In this document: positions 56,076 through 64,000 of the stretch, in pieces
Numbering within the stretch: position 1 is the stretch's first letter
Layout of the letters: each line of letters opens with the position of its first letter
From: Gavia stellata
Lineage: Eukaryota; Chordata; Aves; Gaviiformes; Gaviidae
Direction of reading: 5' to 3'
DNA length: 64,000 bases
Assembly (NCBI RefSeq): GCF_030936135.1
Contig: NC_082613.1
Coordinates: 1,426,001-1,490,000, forward strand
Made by a program: the position numbers and the translations under genes
Notes under the pieces: generated by a model
The model's input: only the letters and a program-made list of their open reading frames with translations
Databases searched by the model: none
Told to the model about the DNA's origin: nothing

Positions 56076-59000
56076 ACACCGGCACCGTCTGTGCACGCCC
56101 CGCCGGCAATAGGGACCCCCCCCGCACCCCCCGACTGCGCCGGGACCCTCTGAGGGCACCCCGGGGGGGGCTGCGTGGGGAGGGGCACGGGTGGGGAGGA
56201 CAGAGCAGCAGGGCGGGGTTTGCACAGGGGAGAGCGTGGGTCGTGCCCGGGGGACGTGCCCGTGGGGTGCTGGCTGGGCACCCCACAACCAGCCGTCCCC
56301 ATTGGGGAGCCGGGGCAGAGCTGGGCTGGGGGCTGCGGGGCTGCATCCCAAGTCCCCGCAGCCCCCAGCCCTGAAGGCAGCCGGGAGAGCTCCAGGCCGG
56401 CCGGCTGCCCACCGAGAGCCCCCGCAAGGGCCAAACTGCCCCCAGATCCCCGGGGAAACGCTCAGGGCTTGACCTGGGTTTGGGCCAGGCATGAGATGCT
56501 CCAGGCTGGGACAAAAGCGCCCGTGGCAGCGCTGGCAGCCCAGAGCCGTTCCCCCAGCCGGACTGGCCCCCATGGTGCCACCGCGGTCCCACTGCGGTCC
56601 CACGGCATGGAGCCCCTCCCTTCACCCCCGCCTCTCACCGCGTTATTTATCCCATTTTTCACAGAGCACTTGTGTTAGTGCCCGCACTCCGCTTCTCGCT
56701 GACCCGAAACTGGAGCCGGGCCTGAGCTCCAGCAGTGACCTGCTGGCAGCAGCACGCTTTTAGCTCATTTGTTAATAAGACGTGTGCTATTTCTGCCTTT
56801 GGAGCGGTGCCTGGAGACGGGGTTGCGGACATAAATCCTGAGCGATAGCGGGTGGGCTGCTGAAAGATGCCGGGAAGATTCGTCCATCACATTGCCGTTC
56901 CCTTCAGCACATTCGCATGCCTCCAGCATCTTTGCAAGCTCACCCGCCATCGCGCTAGATGATGCACCAATGTCCATGCTGGGTGAGCTCGCGGCACCGG
57001 TGCCGCAGGGGTGCGTGGCCGGTGCCCTGAACCCCCGTGCCCTGCGCCCTGGGCCCCCCCTGCACAGCGAGTCCTTCTGCAGCAGCGCTGGGCTCCACGC
57101 GACCCACGGCGCCGGGGCGTTTTCCTGCGTGGGGACGGCAGATGGGAGCCTCCTACCCCCCATTTCATGACACAGGCAGGGATTTTCTCTGAAGTCTCTG
57201 TCAAAACTGATGAAAAAGGTGCAGGGAGTTTAGGGGGGCACATGCACAAATAAAGAGGTGCATTTCATTTTGAGGGAGCCAGGCTGAGGGCCGGGCAGGC
57301 TCAGCCCGCACCCATCCAGGCGCTGGCGGGGTCCTGGCAGGGCCAGCTCAGCTTGTGCCACTGCTGCTCAGCAGGTTAATGATGGGTGACATTATCCTTC
57401 CTTGAACATCTCCCTCATTAAACTCTAAAGTTTCTGTTGAAAATTAACCTCTGGATAATTTTTAGCCATTTTCTTGCATTTTTTAAAAAATTTTCCTCCA
57501 AGGTGCCCTGGGAAGGTTTTCTGTCTATTTTCATTATTTGTTTAGCTTGGCAAAATGGGTTCGCAGGTTCCCCGCGTTCCCCGCTGCGACGCGCTCACAT
57601 CACGGCCGATGCTGACAGGCACCCTCGTGGGTTGCGTGGCACTACCCGAAAAGGGACCAACCCGTGGCGCCTCTGGTCCCCGAGCTGCGGCAGGGCTGGG
57701 GCGTGCAGGGTGGGCTGGGGTCTCCCACCTCCTTTTGCTGTGTCAGGGGCAGGGACACACATGATTTTATTATTTTTTTAAGTTTGCAGTGGAGGTCGTG
57801 CATGTCGCACTGCTGCGACCCACCCGCTCGCTGCTCCTGTCTCCTCTCGCTGCACTGTGTCGAAACGCAGAGGCTTCCCAGCACAGCGTCCCCGGGGATG
57901 GATCCAGAAGTGGGCTGAGAAAGAAGCAGAATTAAAAATAAATGTAAGTGCATCCTGACACGTTAACCACATTTAGAGAGGCTTTAGTACCAACCCACTC
58001 CACGGGAAGGCAGAAGATGCTTGGAGACAAGTAGGTCACGGGACACAGATTGTCCTGAATCAGCAGGAAAAGATGGATCTGGAGCAGGCGGGCACATCCC
58101 TGCGAACAGACGGGCAGGCGGGAGCAGGGCTGGGAGGAGAGCGCGCCAGCGCCGGGCACTGCTGCCTCCAGCATCGCCAAATTCCCTGGGAAAAACAGAA
58201 ACGCCGCCGGCCTGCTCCTGAGCAGAGCCGTGATCAAGCCCTCCGTTTCGGAGCACCCAAGCCCTGCGGCTGGCGATGCAGCCGGGGTGGCCAGGGTGCC
58301 GAGGCTGGGACCCCTGCGAGGCTGGGGGTTTGGGGGGCAGAGGCACCTGTGCCATGGCTCCCGCCTGCCTTCACGCATGGACAGGGATGAGCCTGCGAGC
58401 ACAGAGGCAGCCGCTGCGGCGGTCGGGTCCATGCCGCACTCTGCCACGGGGTCAGGGTGCCGTGCTGCCCGGGGGGCTGCTTCTGCACCCCAAACCCACA
58501 GACACGCTTGAGAGGATGCCTGCAATGGATGAGATTGAGGGATGCATCCTGCACACGTCGCTGCTTTTGCTGTGCTGCCCCCAAGTCCCACTGCATTTGC
58601 TGGATGGGAGCTGGGAGATGGCCTCGGGCCTTTGTAGGGCTGGGGGGTGTGGGGTGGGCAGCCCGAAAGCCTTCCCCAGCCCCATCCCGAGCCGGCTGAG
58701 CCTGGGGCTGGGGGCTGGCAAGGGCCGCTCCGTCCCTGGGGTGCTGGCACCGAGGGAAGGGGAGGAGAGATGGAGACAGCCAAGATTTATGCTGCCAGCG
58801 CAGGAGCGAAGAGAGGAGGGAGACAGCCAAGGTCAGAGACATCACTGCCAAAATTCACAATGAATCTGCAGGAATGCTGGAGGGGAGAGACTGAGGGCTT
58901 GGAAAGAAGTGGAAAGAAGAGGGAGGGAGGGAAAGAGGGAGGGAGGGAGCCTCGGAGATGGAGCAGGGTAAGGGAGCGGGACGGGGCTGCCGGGGACGGG

Positions 59001-60407
59001 GACATGCTGCTGCTCTGCCAAAATGATTGAATGAGGATGAGAGGGACAGCGAACAGGAGCCCCAAGCCAGCGGAGGAGACAGTGGGAGCAGGAATGGGAG
59101 GGAGCCGGGAGTGCTGTGGACACATCCGTGTCCCTCCGGGCCCCGCCAGCGCACCCCCGTGCAGCACAGCCCAGTTTTGGGGTGCGCCCGGCTGCTGCAG
59201 CTGGCCGGTGCCCGCTGGCAGCACCGACCCCGATCCAGCCCCACCGCAGAGGTGAAGTTTCATTCCTGCCTCCTTAGTATTCACAGCATCCCACGGCAGA
59301 GCAAATGCCCGCAGCCGGCACGGCTCAAGGTGACTCAGAGGTCAGGGAAAAAGCAGCCAGGCAATTTGGGAGCCAGGTGCTGGCTCCGAACCCGCGGGGA
59401 GATCCAGCGGTTTGTGAGGACCGGAGGTGCCTGGCACATTGTGGCCTCCCCTCCTGGCACTGCCGGTCTCCATGTGCCACGGACGCAGCACCCCGGTGCT
59501 CCCCGTGCACACGAGGATGCACACGCGGTGCCGGCTGCCCGTGGGGTTTCTGATCCTGCAAACTGCCCCCGGGAGCTGTTGCCACCAGCGAGGCCGGCAG
59601 GGCTGGCTCTGCACCCCGGGGCTGGAAATCAGCACCGGGGAGGGCTGGAGACGGCACAGCCGGGCACTGGTGTAGGTCGTTCCTCTCTTGCAGGGTGCTG
59701 GGTGCCAGGGCAGGCTTGGTGCCCTTGCAAGGGCAGTGGATGCCGGCTTCGGGGCTTGCGGCAGGCTCCTTCAGGTCCCCGTTGGGGATGCATCGCTCCA
59801 AGGGTGTTTTGTAGCAGAAACCCCTCTCCCTCCCCAAACAGCGACAGCCCAGCCCAGGGTACTGGCTGTGCCCAAAGGCAGCCGGAGGGACAGAGCCCTG
59901 CCTTCCAGTAAGACCATCTGCAAAGCCGCACTGGGAAGAGGCTCAGAACTTTCCTGGTGATAATTGAGACGTAATTATCTTCAGCGAACACCAGGAGAGA
60001 GGGGGAAACCCGCCGGTGCCTTGTGATACGGCAACAGCTGATGCGCTGGGCTGTGGCTCAGGAGCACCAGGGGACTTGCTGTGCTCTGCCTGGATACAAA
60101 GCAAAGCACGGAAAGCATGAAGCAGAGGACTGACAAACTCTTTTTTTCCTGGCTGGTGACATGTAAGTGTGCAAGCACGCTGCCTTTTCCTCTCGGTGGT
60201 GGCTGTGGCTGACAGGGGCGGGTGGCTGCACACCTTTACCCTCATCCCTCTGCATGGCCATCAGATCTGAAGCTCGTTTTTCTGCAAATTCCCATCACCG
60301 ACGTAGGTTTCTCAGCCATGCCCAGAGCTATGCAGGACCGGCACAGACAGAGATGGGGTGGTGCCTCCCGAGTGAGCTTTTGAAATGTCAAGGGCGAAAG
60401 AGGTCGG

Positions 60408-60762
60408 GACGAGGAGGAGAGGGAGAGGGAGAGGGAGAGGGAGAGGGAGAGGGAGAGGGAGAGGGAGAAGGAGAGGGAGAGGGAGAGGGAGAGGGAGAGG
60501 GAGAGGGAGAGGGAGAGGGAGAGGGAGAAGGAGAAGGAGAGGGAGGAGGAGAAGGAGAGGGAGGAGGAGAAGGAGAAGGAGAAGGAGAGGGAGAAGGAGA
60601 GGGAGAAGGAGAGGGAGAGGGAGAGGGAGAGGGAGAGGGAGAGGGAGAGGGAGAGGGAGAGGGAGAAGGAGAAGGAGAGGGAGAAGGAGAAGGAGGAGAG
60701 GGAGAAGGAGAGGGAGAAGGAGAGGGAGAAGGAGAAGGAGAGGGAGAAGGAGAGGGAGGTGC
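60408..60762. repeat. (GGGAGA)n purine hexanucleotide array
   Basis: About 350 bp of uninterrupted purine made of GGGAGA with GGAGAA and GGAGGA variants. All six frames stay open across it as Gly/Glu, Arg/Gly or Pro/Ser/Leu repeats; none is a gene. Confidence 0.95.
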
Positions 60763-61153
60763 TCTCCGTTCACGGGCGCCTAAAAGGAGCTGAGCAGGGT
60801 CGTGCTGCTGGCGATGCCTGCGTGCTCCCCGTGACCCCCAGGAAGCAACGGGGACCGATTTCCAGCGGCAGGTCCCTGCCCGGGAGCCCTCCGGGACCCA
60901 CCTGCCCGGAGCGGTGCAGCCGCCCTCCCGCCGGGCTCTGCAGCCCGGTGCCAAAGGGAGCCGAGTCCCGGCCGAGGCTGAGAGCTGCCGCGCCGCCCCC
61001 CGCAGAGGCAGCCAGGGGCTTCTCCGGTGGACCCCGAGGGGCTGCCGGCTGGGGCCGAGGAGAGGGAGCCCGCCCCGGAGAGGGGCAGCGCCGGGAGCAG
61101 CGCCGGGAGCAGCGCCGGCTTCGCGGCGGGGACTGGAGCGGCGCTCAGCGCTG

Positions 61154-61174
61154 CCCCCCCCCCCCCCCCCCCCC
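61154..61174. repeat. Poly-C run of 21 bases
   Basis: A pure C run in the CpG-rich zone upstream of RAD21L1. Its length may be unreliable in the assembly. Confidence 0.85.
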
Positions 61175-61261
61175 GCCCCGCCGCCACTTTTGGCGGGAGC
61201 GCGCAGGGAGCGGCAGCAGTGCCTGAGGAGGGTCCCCCGGCCCCCCGGCTGCGCCCCGGGC

Positions 61262-62050
61262 CCCGCTAAATCCCCCCGGTCCCCTCGGCGCCCGGCTGGG
61301 TCCCCCCCGTCCCCTGAGGCCCCGCTAAATTCCCCCTGTCCTCTCAGCGCCGCTAAATCCCCCTCCGCTCCTCTCAGGGCCTAGCTGGGTCCCCCCGTCC
61401 CCTCAGAGCCACACTAAATCTCCCCGTTTCTTCAGCGCCTGGCTAGGTCCCTCCATCCTTTCAGGATCCCGCTAAATCCCCCCCGCCATTGCCTCAGCAC
61501 CCGCCTGGGCTCCCCATCCCCTCAGATCCCACGAAATCCCCCCTGTCCCCTCAGCGCCCAGCTGTGTCACCCCATCCCCTCAGGCCCTGCTAAATCCTCT
61601 CGTCCCCCCCGGGCCTGGCTGGATCCCCCCGCCCTGTCCCCTCAGGGTCCTGCCAAATCCACCCCCCATCCCCTCAGGGTCCCGCTAAATCCTCCCCCAT
61701 TCCCTCAGGGTCCCGCTAAATCCTCCCCCATTCCCTCAGGGTCCCGCTAAATCCTCCCTGTCCCCTCAGGGTCCCGCCAAATTCCCCCCATCCCCTCAGG
61801 GTCCCGCTAAATCCTCCCCCATTCCCTCAGGGTCCCGCTAAATCCTCTCATCCCCTCAGTCCCCGGTTGGGTCCCCCCATCACCTCCAGTCCTGATAAAT
61901 CTCCCCTCTCCCCCAAGGCCCTGGCTGGATCCTCCCATCCCCTCAGGCACCGCTAAATTCCTCCATTCCCTCAGTGCCCGGTTGGGCCCCCCCATCCCCT
62001 CAGATCTCCCTAAATCCCCCCATCCCCTCAGTGTCCCGCTCAATCCCTCT
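61262..62050. repeat. 31-bp minisatellite before RAD21L1
   Basis: About 25 copies of a unit near CCCTCAGGGTCCCGCTAAAT + CCTCCCCCATT. The best copies are 31-32 bp apart (61643, 61675, 61706, 61737) and degenerate toward both ends. It stops about 90 bp before the RAD21L1 start codon, so it is probably promoter or 5' UTR sequence. Confidence 0.93.
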
Positions 62051-62142
62051 TCCCGCTTCGTGCCCCAGGACCCTTCCCGTTGGAAGGGGAAGAGCCCGGG
62101 GGGTGGCAGCAGGGTTGGCCTGGAAGCCTCAGCCCAGGCGCC

Positions 62143-62286
62143 ATGTTCTACATGCATGTGCTCGTCAACAAGCGCGGGCCGTTGGCCAAAATATGGCTTG
62201 CTGCCCACTGGGAGAAGAAGCTCACCAAAGCTCATATATTTGAGTGCAATTTAGAGACTACTGTTGAAAAGATCATCTCACCAAAG
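62143..62286 (+). CDS. RAD21L1: RAD21L1 first coding exon
   Basis: 144 bp, residues 1-48, from [19 protein letters not shown] to EKIISPK. The ATG context is gcgccATGT. The donor is gtacgc. It contains the SMC3-binding helices of the kleisin N terminus. Confidence 0.94.
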
Positions 62287-63993
62287 GTACGCTATTAAAT
62301 GATGAGGTGCCTTCTGGTAAGTTCCGGGGTAGAGGAGTACATCTGTAGGGAACGGGGTTATTGCTATCGTGGAGACTGACTTAGTAGGGCACATTTGTGG
62401 CTATTTCAAAACCAACATGAGGTAAACTCCTACTCTGATTTTATTCAGTTCTCACTCAGATAAAATCTCCATCCCATTAAATGACAGTTATATAAATATT
62501 TTACTTGCTATTTTACTCCTGGAGATCTGTGGCCATACATTTATGCACAGTGTAAGAAAATTTTACCACAATATATTCAAAGGTATTTTTCCACACACTG
62601 ACAGAGCTGTGTGGGTGCTGCTGGCCGAGAGACCACGGTAGGTGGGTTTGAGCCACTCATGAAGCAACGGGAGCCCATCAGGGCGGTGTGGTGTGGTAGC
62701 ACTGGTCTTTCTTCAAAGACTTTGAGTACCAGCTGTGGGTATTGTTCAACGGAATTTGGGAAATGCTGGTATTTGACGAAATTGTCTCAAAAAGATTGAA
62801 AAGTCAGATGCTTAACCAAAGTCAAGGGATTATGAAAACTGCTGTGAAATTTTACACAGACCATTTGAGGAGAATGCTTTTGCTCATCTTGTAATAAATA
62901 ACTTTTGACATATTGTAACCATCCTTCCACTTTCAGTGGACTTCTTCCAGGTCCCCCATTATAAGCCGTTAAATATATAATTAAGCATACGTAGTGCTTA
63001 TGAGAGACTCTGTATGAACTGTCCCGGAGGCTGAAGTCCTCTGTGTATCACAGATGAGGTATGACTCAAGCAAGCGCAGATGCAGGCAGTCAAGTACCCA
63101 TGACTCAGACCTTGGCCTCGCCGTTGCGACTGCATCCAAGGGAAGAGCGAGGAACGCTTTGCACTGTCACTAATCGATGGCTCAGGAGATCCAAGGCTTT
63201 CAGCTGGTGCAAGCAGATTTTTTTATTTTCTCCACGAAAATACCTGCTTGATATTTGGTAGCCCAAATTTCATTGTCTGTCTTGCATGGGTTATGATTAA
63301 TAATGCTGTTAAGATGATCTTGATATTATTTGGAAGTGTTTTCCGAGAGGTACTAGTTAAGCACCCTCTACTTTCCCTTGCATACTGTCCTGTCTAGCAT
63401 CAGCATGATTGAGTTGAGTGTTCTCAGTGCAGGAAGACTTTGCATAAATAAGGGCATCGTTATGGTCTTTATTTGCTTAAATAAGGGCGTAGCTGGTATG
63501 GTGTCTGCTCACTTAAATAAGCAAAGCGTCAAATACTAGAATATGCACAGCTACTTTCTGTTTCAGAATGTGTTACGCTGTTCGTTGGCAGTCAGCTGAG
63601 ATGTTTTAGGTAAAGTAATAGCATCAGCTCAGGGCTCGCGTTTCAGCATGGCTATGTTTAGGAACAGAAGCAACCAGAAGTTCCTGGCTCTGAAAATTAA
63701 TTTCTGTTTACGATCCTCTGTATCAATACAAAGCCCTGCTGAATTTCATAGAGCTCTGTACTGCTGTATTTTAGAAGAACTCTCTTACTACTGTGTAATA
63801 TTTTCGTTTTAATGTTTTTGCCCAAAATACTAACTCCTGAACAACTTTTTTAAATCACCAAAGTTTACAATAGCTCTGCGAACCTCTGGACACTTACTGC
63901 TAGGAGTAGTGCGGATTTACCACAGGAAAGCAAAGTACCTCTTGGCAGACTGTAGTGAAGCTTTGACAAAAATGAAGACAGCCTTTCGCCCAG
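62143..63993 (+). CDS. RAD21L1: RAD21-like 1, meiotic cohesin kleisin (5' part only)
   Basis: Germline kleisin subunit that closes the cohesin ring by binding SMC3 with its N terminus and SMC1 with its C terminus. It acts in axis formation and homologue pairing in meiotic prophase. Two coding exons are in the window: 62143-62286 (48 codons, phase 0) and 63864-63993 (43 codons plus one base). The rest lies beyond the right edge. The N-terminal Rad21/Rec8 domain is plain: [58 protein letters not shown] and [20 protein letters not shown] and the HVLVNKRG start fit RAD21L1 better than RAD21, as does the synteny. The junction [12 protein letters not shown] has Phe-Thr where RAD21 paralogues have Val-Lys. 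The only intron here is AT-rich, in contrast to everything to the left. Confidence 0.93.
62287..63863. other. RAD21L1: RAD21L1 intron, AT-rich
   Basis: 1.6 kb without supported features. Base composition is clearly AT-richer than anything over a similar length to the left, marking a composition boundary at the gene start. Confidence 0.8.
63864..63993 (+). CDS. RAD21L1: RAD21L1 second coding exon
   Basis: 130 bp, residues 49-92, [20 protein letters not shown] to KTAFRPG. The acceptor is AATCACCAAAG (a weak aag) and the donor gtatgtg is the last thing in the window. Confidence 0.92.
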
Positions 63994-64000
63994 GTATGTG

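Larger units (their letters stand above)
55139..62142. other. Repeat-rich intergenic region TMEM74B-RAD21L1
   Basis: TMEM74B and RAD21L1 diverge from this 7-kb stretch. It contains two CpG-dense zones (about 55140-55960 and 60780-61270) that may be their promoters, three tandem arrays, and unique GC-rich sequence. Human has C20orf202 here; I could not recognise it. Long open frames on both strands are attributed to GC bias and repeats. Confidence 0.5.

Noticed and set aside
54656-56434. Extending TMEM74B to a 592-residue protein
   Set aside because: The frame does stay open upstream, but the extra part is repeat translation with no match to the human N terminus. The start at 55138 fits the MASP of the family.
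54189-56603. Minus-strand open frame of about 800 residues across TMEM74B
   Set aside because: It is in a different frame from the TMEM74B protein, passes through two tandem arrays, and is made of Gly/Arg/Pro repeats. GC-rich DNA with few stops explains it.
59027-59911. 294-residue plus-strand open frame upstream of RAD21L1
   Set aside because: Mixed composition but no domain, no splice partner and no similarity I can name. Considered as a C20orf202 candidate and not supported.
1-64000. Search for transposons, endogenous viral copies, tRNA or rRNA genes
   Set aside because: None could be recognised by eye. CR1-type LINE pieces are common in birds, but I saw no convincing CR1 end repeat or reverse-transcriptase motif. 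A RepeatMasker and tRNAscan run would be needed to exclude old fragments.
1-64000. An undescribed multi-gene system
   Set aside because: The five genes found are conserved, unrelated in function, and in ancestral synteny. Nothing in their arrangement suggests a new cooperating system.

Overview
The window is a gene-sparse but well-ordered piece of a vertebrate, almost certainly avian, genome. The evidence is the extreme GC content, the short introns, the CpG-rich promoters, the many G/C-rich minisatellites, and the absence of any interspersed repeat I could recognise. These features suggest a bird microchromosome. The gene order ANGPT4 - RSPO4 - PSMF1 - TMEM74B - RAD21L1, with orientations -, -, +, -, +, is the order I know from human 20p13. 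All five genes were rebuilt exon by exon from the sequence, with GT/AG borders and reading phases that join correctly.

Layout. 1-2926: no coding sequence seen. It holds a TG-rich repeat and plus-strand polyadenylation signals that may end a neighbouring gene. 2927-11543 (minus): ANGPT4, nine coding exons, 502 residues, an angiopoietin ligand of the endothelial TIE2 receptor. 14328-22136 (minus): RSPO4, five coding exons, 223 residues, a secreted WNT potentiator. About 22.4-41.2 kb: a long intergenic interval with no supported gene. It contains AT-rich islands set in GC-rich DNA (candidate regulatory elements), several small tandem arrays, and a purine-rich minisatellite of about 1.1 kb just before PSMF1. 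41646-48716 (plus): PSMF1, seven coding exons, 271 residues, the proteasome regulator PI31. 49.95-54.65 kb: intergenic DNA plus the probable TMEM74B 3' UTR. 54656-55138 (minus): TMEM74B, a small two-pass membrane protein with a GC-saturated reading frame. 55.2-62.1 kb: repeat-rich intergenic DNA. 62143-63993 (plus): the first two coding exons of RAD21L1, a meiotic cohesin kleisin, which continues beyond the right edge. Composition changes sharply from GC-rich to AT-rich at its first intron.

The genes do not form a pathway. ANGPT4 and RSPO4 are secreted signalling proteins, PSMF1 acts on the proteasome, TMEM74B is a membrane protein, and RAD21L1 is a germline chromosome protein. What they share is ancient synteny. 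Because the DNA is so GC-rich, stop codons are rare, and most long open frames outside these genes are chance frames.

I found no convincing undescribed system. The observations most worth checking are a possible antisense terminal exon inside PSMF1 intron 5, a Tyr-to-Phe change in the C-terminal proteasome-binding motif of PSMF1, a 104-bp tandem repeat with a built-in perfect palindrome in PSMF1 intron 1, and minisatellites placed directly before PSMF1 and RAD21L1.
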